13,249 nucleotides of DNA, taken from the NCBI GenBank assembly GCA_002400405.1, contig DHFM01000058.1:8447-21695 (forward strand), given 5' to 3'. The notes below the pieces were generated by a model. It did not search any database and was not told the origin of the DNA. It worked only from the letters and a program-made list of their open reading frames with translations. The DNA is from Candidatus Moranbacteria bacterium UBA4824. GTDB lineage: Bacteria; Patescibacteriota; Minisyncoccia; Moranbacterales; UBA2206. Positions 1 through 6,239 of the stretch are shown piece after piece (position 1 is the stretch's first letter; every line of letters begins with the position of its first letter). Made by a program: the position numbers and the translations under genes.

Positions 1-117
1 AATTTTCAATTTACAATTTTCAATTTACAATCAATTTACAATTTTCAATTTTTTATTTTGAAAATTATATAATTGAAACTTCATTGAAAATTGGTCATTG
101 ATTATTGAAAATTATTT
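1..117. repeat. AT-rich AATTTTCAATTTACAA repeat cluster
   Basis: Positions 1-50 are repeated short units of the form CAATTTACAATTTTCAATTT. A looser continuation at 84-117 contains TTGAAAATTGGTCATT (84-99), which recurs exactly at 626-641 inside the neighbouring glycosyltransferase gene. The cluster overlaps the 3' end and stop codon of that gene. No coding potential was seen in 1-101. Confidence 0.75.
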
Positions 118-1262
118 ATAACTTTTTTTATATATTCCTCTATCTCCCTACTAAACCTCTCTTTCCTAAATTTCTCAACACTTTGTTTGATATATTCTCT
201 ATCATAACTTTCTTCCTTTTCACAAAATCTTCGAACACCATCCGCAATAACTTCCGGATTTGAACTTTCAAAAAATTCTCCTGTTTTCCCTTCTTCTATA
301 ATTTCAACTGCTCCCCCGTTTCGGATGGCAATCACAGGGATACCTTGCGTCATTGCCTCAGCAGGAGCAATTCCAAAATCATCTACTCCGGGGAAAATAA
401 AAGCACGAGCATTGGCATAAATTTCCGGCAATTTTTCATCTTTTTGATAGCCCAAAAATTTTATATTCCCCTTGGCAATTTTCTTGAGTCTTTTTTCCTC
501 CTTTCCCGCACCAACAATCACCAATGGCAATTCCAATTTATTAAAAGCTTCAATCGCCTTGTCTATCTTTTTATACGCGCTAAGTCTTGATACTATTAAG
601 AAATATTTTGTATTTTTTTTGTCATTTGAAAATTGGTCATTAGAAATTGATTGGAAATTGGAAATTGGAAATTGGAAATTATTATCTACCGGAGGATAGA
701 TAACCCTACTCTTTCTTCGATAGTATTTTCTTATTCTGTCTCTCGTATATTTTGAATTAGCAATTAAAAAATCCGGCCGATCAGCTGCCAGTTTGTCCCA
801 GATACGAAAATAACTCAACATTGGACGAATTATAAAACCCAACCTCTCTTTTCTTTCATCACGCAAATATTTTTCGTTATAGTCCCAAACAAATCGCATT
901 GGGGAGTGAATGTAGGCAATGTGAATAGTGTCTAATCTTGTTATAATTCCTTTTGACCAAGCGCCGGAAGAAGAAATAACTAAATCAAAATTCCTAAGAT
1001 CAAAAGACTCTGGAGCAGTCGGCAAAAATGGCAAAAAATATTTGAACCGGCGACGGAAAAATTTGGGCAACTTTTGCAAAAATGAAGCATGGATTTCTCT
1101 ACTTTCAAATTTACCTTGCATTTTTTCCTCATCATAAAGTAAGGTATAAATTGGCGCATTCGGAAACATTTCGCACAAAGCTTCCAGAGTTTTCTCTGCT
1201 CCACCATATTGATTCAAAAAATCATGCACTAACGCTATTTTCAAATTTTTGATTTCTACCAT
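102..1262 (-). CDS. Glycosyltransferase family 4 (GT-B fold) with repeat-encoded linker
   Basis: A 386-aa protein that probably transfers a sugar from an activated donor to a cell-surface glycan or lipid acceptor at the cytoplasmic face of the membrane; the substrate cannot be assigned. The N-terminal domain (about 1-190) opens with KIALVHDFLNQYGGAEK, typical of GT4 enzymes. The C-terminal domain (about 219-380) has the donor-site pattern FGIAPAEAMTQGIPVIA at 296-312. In the usual E-x7-E pair the first Glu is Asp295 and the second is Glu302, as in a known GT4 subgroup. Residues 194-217 (rich in N, Q, F, S) form a low-complexity linker encoded by the tandem repeat at 626-680, and the C-terminal NNFQ plus stop also falls in repeat DNA. 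The start is the ATG at 1262, 19 bp after the recombinase stop, so the two may be co-transcribed. There is no sign of inactivation. Family assignment is firm, specific role unknown. Confidence 0.92.
   Translation of the reverse strand: MVEIKNLKIALVHDFLNQYGGAEKTLEALCEMFPNAPIYTLLYDEEKMQGKFESREIHASFLQKLPKFFRRRFKYFLPFLPTAPESFDLRNFDLVISSSGAWSKGIITRLDTIHIAYIHSPMRFVWDYNEKYLRDERKERLGFIIRPMLSYFRIWDKLAADRPDFLIANSKYTRDRIRKYYRRKSRVIYPPVDNNFQFPISNFQSISNDQFSNDKKNTKYFLIVSRLSAYKKIDKAIEAFNKLELPLVIVGAGKEEKRLKKIAKGNIKFLGYQKDEKLPEIYANARAFIFPGVDDFGIAPAEAMTQGIPVIAIRNGGAVEIIEEGKTGEFFESSNPEVIADGVRRFCEKEESYDREYIKQSVEKFRKERFSREIEEYIKKVINNFQ
626..680. repeat. In-gene repeat with (TTGGAAA)x4 tract
   Basis: Four perfect copies of the 7-bp unit TTGGAAA occupy 651-678, preceded by TTGAAAATTGGTCATT (626-641), which is identical to 84-99 outside the gene. 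It is translated on the minus strand as the N/Q/F/S linker of the glycosyltransferase. Seven is not a multiple of three, so gain or loss of one unit would shift the frame. Confidence 0.85.
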
Positions 1263-1281
1263 ATTTTTTATTCGCTTATTG

Positions 1282-2124
1282 TTATTCCAACGGACTCTTA
1301 ATTTTTCTCAACATTGGGTTTGTTACTCGGGTATAAATTTGCGTTGTTCTAATATTAGCATGCCCCAAGAGTTCTTGCACATAGCGCACATCCACCCCGT
1401 TTTCCAGCAAGTGCGTAGCAAAACTATGTCGCAAAGAATGAAAAGTGGCATCTTTCTTGATATTTGTTTTTTTCAGAGCCTTTTCAAAAATTTTTTGCGC
1501 TGTTCTTTCAGCTAACTTTCCCTGCCCCATCGGCAGACAAGCTCCTCGCCCACTGGCAAAAAAATAATCATTGGAATTCTTATCAGTCATTATTTTTTCC
1601 ACATCCTTCACTAATTTTTCCGGAAAAAGCGTAATGCGATCTTTATTGCCCTTTGCTCCTTTGATGTGAATGATAAGTTCCGCTAAATTTATATCTTTTA
1701 TTTTCAAATTAATAATCTCACTCACTCGCAAGCCTCCGGAATATGCCAAAGCTATCATTAATTTATGCTTTTCATTGGAAATTACTGCTAAAATTTTTTC
1801 AATTTCATCTCGAGACAATACAATTGGCAATTTGCTGGCAGTTTTCGCAAATCGAATATCAATCTCGGTTTTATTTTTCATTACCTCCCGATAGAAATAT
1901 TTAATCGCTTGCAAATGGACATTAATTGTCTGAGAAGACTGTCCCCTGTCTTGCTTTCCTAATAAATATTTTTTTATTAAATTAATTTCCGGTTCTTTTT
2001 TGATAATTTTTATGTATTTGAAATAATCCGAAAGACATCCTAAATAACTTTCAATTGTCCGCGGACTATAATTTCGCAATTTGAGTTCATTTTTGATTTT
2101 TTGCAACAACTCTTGGAGATTCAT
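1282..2124 (-). CDS. Tyrosine recombinase, Xer/integron-integrase-like
   Basis: A 280-aa site-specific recombinase that would cut and rejoin DNA through a tyrosine-phosphate intermediate. An N-terminal SAM-like core-binding domain (about 1-90, with YSPRTIESYLGCLSDYFKYI at 19-38) is followed by the catalytic domain. All six catalytic residues are visible: Arg133 (GGLRVSE), Lys158 (GAKGNKDR), His229 and Arg232 (HSLRHSFATHLL), His255 (ELLGH) and Tyr264 (QIYTRV). The tail ends KSPLE, resembling the SPLD end of IntI and some Xer-like proteins. The stretch from the beta-hairpin lysine to HxLR is about the length seen in XerC/D, so the extra patch that defines integron integrases seems absent. Residues about 194-202 (ACLPMGQG) look like a small insertion encoded by a CTGCC/GGCAG hairpin at 1522-1536. 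It reads away from the plus-strand cargo at 2269-6182, as an integron integrase would. It could instead be a Xer-type housekeeping or phage-type enzyme. Confidence 0.9.
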   Translation of the reverse strand: MNLQELLQKIKNELKLRNYSPRTIESYLGCLSDYFKYIKIIKKEPEINLIKKYLLGKQDRGQSSQTINVHLQAIKYFYREVMKNKTEIDIRFAKTASKLPIVLSRDEIEKILAVISNEKHKLMIALAYSGGLRVSEIINLKIKDINLAELIIHIKGAKGNKDRITLFPEKLVKDVEKIMTDKNSNDYFFASGRGACLPMGQGKLAERTAQKIFEKALKKTNIKKDATFHSLRHSFATHLLENGVDVRYVQELLGHANIRTTQIYTRVTNPMLRKIKSPLE

Positions 2125-2144
2125 AAAAAATATGCTATATTTAT

Positions 2145-2195
2145 TTCATAAATCAATGACGCTTAAATTATACTAAAAGTTCGCATAACACGCAA
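2145..2195. promoter_or_regulatory. Overlapping divergent promoter candidates
   Basis: On the minus strand a perfect TATAAT (complement of 2167-2172) has TTGCGT (complement of 2190-2195) 17 bp upstream, suited to the recombinase gene starting at 2124. On the plus strand TATACT (2169-2174) overlaps it and has TTCATA (2145-2150) 18 bp upstream, suited to the SRPBCC gene. The hexamers away from the -10 boxes are weak, so these are predictions only. Confidence 0.4.
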
Positions 2196-2246
2196 ATTTT
2201 AGCATAATATCAAACATTAAGTTCGCATATAAACGAGTTGTGCGAA
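2177..2246 (+). other. attI-like recombination region: direct repeats plus AAC/GTT boxes
   Basis: The 11-mer AAGTTCGCATA occurs at 2177-2187 and again at 2219-2229. TTCGCATAAC (2180-2189) pairs with GTTGTGCGAA (2237-2246) at 9 of 10 positions, giving outward GCATAAC and GTTGTGC boxes. Direct repeats beside a simple GTT-containing core, next to a divergently read recombinase, are how attI sites are built. The same AAC-type box recurs at 2651-2657 and 6307-6313. The function is inferred from layout alone. Confidence 0.4.
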
Positions 2247-2268
2247 ATTAAATAATTTTTTTTCAAAT

Positions 2269-2646
2269 ATGCGAGAAAATAAAATTACAGTTGTCATAGA
2301 TAAACCGATAGATAAAGTATTTGAATTTACGACGAATCCCCAAAATACTCACTTATGGATTCCTTCCATTTCAGTAGAGGTTGCTGATGAATATCCGCCA
2401 AAAATAAATACGAGGTATAAAAATCGCGGAGAAAATGATAATTGGGATGAGTATAAGGTCGTAGACATTAGAAATAACGAAGTATTTATTTTGTCGGATT
2501 TAGATGAAAATTATTTTGTAAAGTATACTTATCGCAAGATAGACGATAATAAAACTGAAATGGAATATTTTGAATGGATGACTATCGGTGAATTAACTAA
2601 ACCATTTACGGAAAGTATTTTGGGGAATTTGAAAAAAATTATTTAA
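2269..2646 (+). CDS. SRPBCC (START-like) superfamily protein
   Basis: A 125-aa cytoplasmic protein, short for the family (commonly about 140-150 aa) but apparently complete. The N-terminal pattern ITVVIDKPIDKVFEFTTNP followed by W and IPSI, then alternating beta strands and a final helix (TKPFTESILGNLKKII), is typical of the helix-grip SRPBCC/polyketide-cyclase-like fold. Such proteins bind hydrophobic ligands in a cavity; no substrate can be read from the sequence. The ATG at 2269 follows an AT-rich leader without a clear ribosome binding site. The ORF is packed tightly between a GTTGTGC box (2237-2243) and a GCACAAC box (2651-2657), the spacing expected of a one-gene integron cassette. It is the first plus-strand gene after the recombinase. 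The fold call is fairly secure, biological role unknown. Confidence 0.8.
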   Translation: MRENKITVVIDKPIDKVFEFTTNPQNTHLWIPSISVEVADEYPPKINTRYKNRGENDNWDEYKVVDIRNNEVFILSDLDENYFVKYTYRKIDDNKTEMEYFEWMTIGELTKPFTESILGNLKKII

Positions 2647-2823
2647 CATCGCACAACACCGCGATAAGCGGCTCCATCCCTTTTTATTAATATAAATATC
2701 TTGCACCGCTCCGCTCTTGCAAGATGAATAATAATGGGAGGGATTACGGCTCAAATTTCTGCTTTCTCTTTTGTTATTAATTTAATAATGTAGAGAAAAC
2801 AGAAACTTCGCTTCATCGGGAAA

Positions 2824-2872
2824 CGATATGCAAAATGTCGCGTCGCGATGCTCCGCTCCATTTTGCATATCG
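2824..2872. repeat. 14-bp perfect inverted repeat
   Basis: CGATATGCAAAATG (2824-2837) and CATTTTGCATATCG (2859-2872) are perfect reverse complements around a 21-nt loop containing GCTCCGCTC. The right arm overlaps the left arm of the larger 2866-3014 repeat, so the two hairpins cannot form together. Confidence 0.85.
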
Positions 2873-3014
2873 TGCGCGGATACCTCCGTTGCTATGCTCT
2901 GTGCCACTCCGCTCCGCTACGCGACACATCGCATATCAGCGGATATCCGAAATTTTCCTTCAGAAACCCTTCGGGATTTCTTCGGAAAACTTCGGATTAT
3001 CCGCGCACGATATG
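2866..3014. repeat. 17-bp perfect inverted repeat enclosing a nested hairpin
   Basis: CATATCGTGCGCGGATA (2866-2882) is the exact reverse complement of 2998-3014. Inside it, 2925-3016 folds into a long imperfect stem (CACATCGCATATCAGCGG against the complement of the end GATATGTG, with CCGAAATTTTCC against GGAAAACTTCGG). The block sits immediately outside the left terminal inverted repeat, mirroring the attC-like palindrome outside the right one. It may be a degenerate attC, since the AAC and GTT triplets are not intact. Confidence 0.75.
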
Positions 3015-3084
3015 TGAAATAAAATTTTTTCTTTTTTCTTTTTTAAATTTGCTTTTTTAATAATAAGGAAAAATAAGTTTTTTT
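3009..3084. repeat. Left terminal inverted repeat of the restriction-modification unit
   Basis: This segment is the reverse complement of 6240-6313 with a few mismatches and small gaps. The core 3028-3056 matches the complement of 6266-6294 over 29 bp exactly, and both copies end in AAATAAG followed by seven T. Weak similarity (GGGG, TAAGG, TGCCC) continues inward to about 3123. The AT-rich composition lowers the weight of short matches, but the length and ordered position at both ends are hard to get by chance. Confidence 0.75.
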
Positions 3085-3110
3085 ATCTATTTATATAGGG
3101 GGAATAAGGT

Positions 3111-3141
3111 GTTTTTTCTGCCCACAAAGGGGCAGTAAAAA
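3111..3141. terminator. CTGCCC/GGGCAG hairpin flanked by T and A runs
   Basis: CTGCCC (3118-3123) pairs with GGGCAG (3130-3135), with six T before and six A after. It could terminate minus-strand transcription leaving the restriction unit or insulate that unit from the left. It corresponds in position to the larger hairpin at 6189-6239 at the other end. Confidence 0.45.
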
Positions 3142-3169
3142 ACGATTTTATTTTATATTTATTTCAAGG

Positions 3170-3175
3170 TATAAT
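3170..3175 (+). promoter_or_regulatory. Candidate -10 box for the restriction-modification operon
   Basis: A perfect TATAAT lies 32 bp before the endonuclease ATG, inside the left terminal repeat boundary, so the unit would carry its own promoter. No good -35 hexamer is visible at 16-18 bp upstream. Confidence 0.4.
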
Positions 3176-3207
3176 AAGATTAGATTTTAAAAATATAATT
3201 ACAAAAT

Positions 3208-4026
3208 ATGACACAAGATATTTTAAGTAAAAAAGAGGCAATAAGATCCATTGTCCACGCTTCAGTCGAATCTTTTGCTGTTGGTTTTCAAGGCAGACAT
3301 GAGGGCGAATTGGAAGACCCCGAAGGAACGCTAAACATGAAAATTCATAATGTTTTTATTGCGGTTCTTGGTCCAGAAATACAATATTACACGGCTTTAG
3401 TGCGATCACTTGATAGCTCTTTGGGTAATATGCTCGAAAAAATGGCAATCAATATTGCAAAGCTAACATATGAAGTAAAACAAAACGTCGAAGGTCCGCT
3501 CAGCTTAAAACAAACTCAAGATATGGCGGAATTGCTAGAAAAGTATAAACGCAGAGAAATAACTCCACCCACAGCCGAAGATTATCAGTTTTTGCGCATT
3601 AAACCAGAAGACCAATCGCTTGTAACCAAAAGACACGATAGCGATTACTATTTGATTGATAAAGAAACGGGCGATAATTTTTTGATTGAGTTAAAAATTG
3701 GAGGCGATCTTGATAATAAAAAGGCTCGCTCCGAAAAGGAAGCGTTATTGGAACAATTCGCAATTCTATCAAATACCTTGCCAGAAAACACAAAGATACA
3801 AATGTTTTTTGCAACCGCATACAATCGCTTTGGTGAAGGAAAGCCTTGGAAGCAAGAAAGAGTAAGACAATATTTTTCAGATGATGAACTTTTGATCGGA
3901 AAAGATTTTTGGGATTTTGTTTGCAAATCAGACGAAGGATATAAAATCGTGCTTGAGGCGTACAAAGAAAAAGCCGATCTAATTAAAAAATCTTTAGACT
4001 CAATCAAAAAAACTTATCTTGGATAA
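3208..4026 (+). CDS. Type II restriction endonuclease, PD-(D/E)XK, TdeIII-like
   Basis: A 272-aa protein, first gene of a tight restriction-modification operon. Its role would be cutting unmethylated foreign DNA. A PD-(D/E)XK nuclease core is visible at 144-163: HDSDYYLIDKETGDNFLIELK, with Asp144/Asp146 and Glu161-Leu-Lys163 as probable metal-binding and catalytic residues. It is followed by KARSEKEALLEQFAIL (172-187) and FATAYNRFGEGKPWKQERVRQYF (201-223, Phe-Ala-Thr-Ala-Tyr through Tyr-Phe), which I recall as typical of the TdeIII family. TdeIII itself is reported to recognise GGNCC, but that specificity should not be carried over, since the adjacent methyltransferases are adenine-type and of other classes. 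The N-terminal half (1-120) is helical and unassigned. The ATG at 3208 has no clear Shine-Dalgarno sequence. Only 3 nt separate its stop from the next ATG. The nuclease call is strong; the family name rests on memory of motifs. Confidence 0.8.
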   Translation: MTQDILSKKEAIRSIVHASVESFAVGFQGRHEGELEDPEGTLNMKIHNVFIAVLGPEIQYYTALVRSLDSSLGNMLEKMAINIAKLTYEVKQNVEGPLSLKQTQDMAELLEKYKRREITPPTAEDYQFLRIKPEDQSLVTKRHDSDYYLIDKETGDNFLIELKIGGDLDNKKARSEKEALLEQFAILSNTLPENTKIQMFFATAYNRFGEGKPWKQERVRQYFSDDELLIGKDFWDFVCKSDEGYKIVLEAYKEKADLIKKSLDSIKKTYLG

Positions 4027-4029
4027 TCT

Positions 4030-5151
4030 ATGAATTCACTTATTAAATGGCCTGGTGGAAAATCAAAGGAGTATGAGCAAATTAAAAATCTCATACCAAA
4101 ACATACTCGATACATTGAGCCGTTTTTTGGTGGCGGAGCGATATTTTTTAAACTCCAACCCCAAAAAGCAATCATCAATGATATTTGTGTAGAATTGATT
4201 GAATTTTATCGTTTTATCAAGGGTGAAAATGATAAAAAGGAATTTAAAAAATGCCTATACGATTATGTCGATAACTGGGAAAAAATCCCAAAGTATATAA
4301 ATATTTTTGAAAATGATTTTATCAAGCTGTATGAAGAATATAAAGATGATAAAAAAACAGAAAAAGAAGTTAAAGAGATAATAACCAAAAAACTTAAAGC
4401 GAAAGAAGATCAATTTAATGGTTTATTTTCGAAAAATTTTGCACTAGATCCAAATAATTTACTTCAAGAAATAATCAAAAATTTAATTTCAAAAATTAGC
4501 CGAACTAAAAAAATTGAAAAGGATCGTGGTAAATTGCCAGATGGCGATTTACACAAAAACATTGAAACTGCTTTCAGGAGCGGATTTTATATGCACTTTC
4601 GAGATGTAATGAATAAAAACGGCTCAAAATACAAAACATCTTTGGCAAAAAAAATCTCGAATTATTATTTCATAAGAGAATTTTGCTATGCTTCAATGTT
4701 TAGATTTAATGCTAACGGAGATTTTAATATTCCCTATGGAGGTATTGCATACAACAGTAAAGATTTTAGAAGTAAGGTAGATTATATACTAAGCGAAGAA
4801 GTTGAAAAAGTGTTTAAAAATACAAAAATTTTAAATACCGACTTTGAAAAAATACTTTCTCAAAAAGATTTGAATAAAAATGACTTCATTTTTATTGATC
4901 CGCCCTATGATACCGATTTTAGTGATTATGAAAAAGCAGTTTTTGATAAAAAAGATCAGGCAAGATTGGCAAAATGTTTATATAACACTAAAGCTAACTT
5001 CATCTTAATTATCAAAAAAACTCCGTTCATCCATGATTTATATAGAAATAAAAAAGGAATAAAAGTTGATAGCTTTGAAAAAACATATCTTTACAATGTT
5101 AAGGGCAGAAACGACAGAGATGTTGAACACCTTGTCATTTATAATTTTTAG
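4030..5151 (+). CDS. D12-class N6-adenine DNA methyltransferase (Dam/DpnM-like)
   Basis: A 373-aa S-adenosylmethionine-dependent methyltransferase that should modify adenine at N6 to protect host DNA. Motifs follow the alpha (D12) order: KWPGGK at 6-11 (motif X), IEPFFGGGAIFF at 29-40 (motif I, cofactor loop), NDICVELIEFY at 50-60, FNIPYGG at 232-238, and catalytic DPPY at 290-293. The C-terminal end LYNVKGRNDRDVEHLVIYNF fits D12 enzymes. It is about 90 residues longer than Dam or DpnM because of a lysine-rich helical region at about 70-200, perhaps an enlarged target-recognition segment. It lies 3 nt after the endonuclease and 4 nt before the second methyltransferase, so translation is probably coupled. 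The recognition sequence cannot be deduced. Confidence 0.93.
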   Translation: MNSLIKWPGGKSKEYEQIKNLIPKHTRYIEPFFGGGAIFFKLQPQKAIINDICVELIEFYRFIKGENDKKEFKKCLYDYVDNWEKIPKYINIFENDFIKLYEEYKDDKKTEKEVKEIITKKLKAKEDQFNGLFSKNFALDPNNLLQEIIKNLISKISRTKKIEKDRGKLPDGDLHKNIETAFRSGFYMHFRDVMNKNGSKYKTSLAKKISNYYFIREFCYASMFRFNANGDFNIPYGGIAYNSKDFRSKVDYILSEEVEKVFKNTKILNTDFEKILSQKDLNKNDFIFIDPPYDTDFSDYEKAVFDKKDQARLAKCLYNTKANFILIIKKTPFIHDLYRNKKGIKVDSFEKTYLYNVKGRNDRDVEHLVIYNF

Positions 5152-5155
5152 GTAG

Positions 5156-5923
5156 ATGCAAAAATATTTAAACAAAATCATTCATGGAGATTGTATCGAA
5201 AAACTAAAAGAATTACCCGACAATTCTATTGATTTAATTTTTGCTGATCCACCCTACTATCTGCAACTGCCAAAAGGCAAAAGATTGAAACGAGCCAACG
5301 GAACCGAAGTTATTCCAGTTGACGATGAATGGGATAAGTTTGAAAGCTATGAGGACTATGATAATTTTACAAAAAATTGGCTTACCGAATGCCAAAGAAT
5401 TATAAAGCCATCAGGAACAATTTGGGTAATTGGAATGTATCACAATATTTTCCGTGTCGGCACGATTATGCAGGATTTAGGAATTTGGTTTTTAAACGAT
5501 GTGATTTGGGTCAAAACTGACGCTCTGCCAAATCTCAACGGACGAAGATTTACAAATAATCACGAAACCTTGATTTGGGCTGTGAAAGACAAGAATTGCA
5601 AGAGCTACACATTCAACTATGAGCAAATGAAGATAATGAACGGCGGAAAACAAATGAAGGATACAGATTGGGTTTTCGGTTTATGCAGAGGGAATGAAAG
5701 ACTAAAAGATCAAAATGGCATAAAGGCACACCCGACACAAAAACCGCTCAAACTAATTCAACAGGTTCTACTGGCAGCAAGTAAAAAAGATGACATTGTT
5801 TTAGATCCTTTTTTAGGAAGCGGTACAACCACTTTTGTTGCAAAAGCACTTGGACGAAACTGGATCGGGATTGAAAAAGAGAAAAAGTATGTTGATTTGG
5901 CAAATTGCCGAATGCAAATGTAA
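5156..5923 (+). CDS. Beta-class N6-adenine DNA methyltransferase (HinfI/CcrM/DpnA-like)
   Basis: A 255-aa methyltransferase of the N6/N4 type. Motif IV, ADPPYYLQL (DPPY at 31-34), precedes motif I, DPFLGSGTT (217-225), the order that defines the beta class. HPTQKP (192-197) and the segment DALPNLNGRRFTNNHETLIW (122-141) resemble M.HinfI, CcrM and DpnA. It lacks the extra C-terminal domain of CcrM (about 359 aa) and is near the size of DpnA. GANTC is the commonest target of HinfI/CcrM relatives, but GATC or modification of single-stranded DNA (as in DpnA) is also possible. AGGT near 5150 is the best ribosome binding signal. It would work with the D12 enzyme to protect against the same nuclease or add a second protected site. 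Confidence 0.93.
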   Translation: MQKYLNKIIHGDCIEKLKELPDNSIDLIFADPPYYLQLPKGKRLKRANGTEVIPVDDEWDKFESYEDYDNFTKNWLTECQRIIKPSGTIWVIGMYHNIFRVGTIMQDLGIWFLNDVIWVKTDALPNLNGRRFTNNHETLIWAVKDKNCKSYTFNYEQMKIMNGGKQMKDTDWVFGLCRGNERLKDQNGIKAHPTQKPLKLIQQVLLAASKKDDIVLDPFLGSGTTTFVAKALGRNWIGIEKEKKYVDLANCRMQM

Positions 5924-5948
5924 AAAATAATTAACTAATCAAAAAAAT

Positions 5949-6182
5949 ATGACGAAAAAAGCAACAAAAGCTGCCATAAAAAAAGAACGAGATCCTGAAA
6001 AGGTTAAAAAAGTTATCAAGCAAAAAGGATATAAAGACGGAGAATTACCAAAAGGCAAAGAATTGCATCATGTTATACCAGTCGTCGAAGGCGGTAAAAC
6101 AACAAAGAAAAATACAAGAGTTATAAGTGCTACTAAGCACAAGCAAATTCATAAAAACAGAGCAAAAATAGGAAAAATATAA
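5949..6182 (+). CDS. Small HNH-motif protein
   Basis: A 77-aa, very basic protein (many Lys) that closes the restriction-modification operon, 25 nt after the second methyltransferase. LHHVIPVVEGG (39-49) gives paired His40-His41, followed by Asn55 (KKNTRVIS) and His64/His68 (KHKQIH): the H-N-H layout of a beta-beta-alpha-metal nuclease. No CxxC zinc ribbon is visible. Its N-terminal 35 residues are charged and probably helical. It might be a nicking or repair accessory of the restriction system, a homing-type remnant or a DNA-binding regulator; nothing in the sequence decides this. A strong hairpin follows directly after its stop. Confidence 0.75.
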   Translation: MTKKATKAAIKKERDPEKVKKVIKQKGYKDGELPKGKELHHVIPVVEGGKTTKKNTRVISATKHKQIHKNRAKIGKI

Positions 6183-6188
6183 TAAGGA

Positions 6189-6239
6189 GTTTTTGATTTT
6201 GGGCATTCACCCCTTACCCCTCTGCCCAAAATCAAAAAC
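6189..6239 (+). terminator. 17-bp perfect hairpin after the HNH gene
   Basis: GTTTTTGATTTTGGGCA (6189-6205) and its exact reverse complement (6223-6239) enclose a C-rich 17-nt loop, beginning 6 bp after the HNH stop. It could end transcription of the restriction operon, and minus-strand transcription too by symmetry, although there is no clean U-run after it on the plus strand. Confidence 0.6.

Larger units (their letters stand above)
2647..3207. other. 561-bp non-coding stretch of nested palindromes, with the left TIR
   Basis: No convincing gene; the overlapping small reading frames at about 2828-3060 are by-products of palindromic DNA. From left to right it holds: a GCACAAC box (2651-2657); an imperfect long hairpin around TCTTGCA/TGCAAGA (about 2667-2755); a TTCTG...CAGAA palindrome (about 2757-2804); a 14-bp perfect inverted repeat (2824-2837/2859-2872); a 17-bp perfect inverted repeat (2866-2882/2998-3014); a 92-nt imperfect hairpin (2925-3016); the left terminal inverted repeat (3009-3084); a CTGCCC/GGGCAG hairpin (3118-3135); and a promoter-like TATAAT (3170-3175). 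Confidence 0.7.

Noticed and set aside
1..60. Possible CRISPR array in the window start repeats
   Set aside because: Units are short, A/T-only-like and variable, without unique spacers of constant length; no cas gene is nearby.
2828..3060. Three overlapping plus-strand reading frames of 60-70 codons
   Set aside because: They cover nested palindromes, have odd composition (many Cys, Arg, Ser), no ribosome binding site and no recognisable domain; they are open only because palindromic GC-rich repeat DNA lacks stops.
3599..4007. Antisense frames of 73 and 119 codons opposite the endonuclease gene
   Set aside because: They lie entirely within a gene with clear nuclease motifs and encode low-complexity, unmatched sequence.
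3208..5923. Deducing the restriction site from avoidance in the window
   Set aside because: GATC, GANTC and GGNCC sites are all found within the unit and the window is too short for statistics, so avoidance says nothing here.
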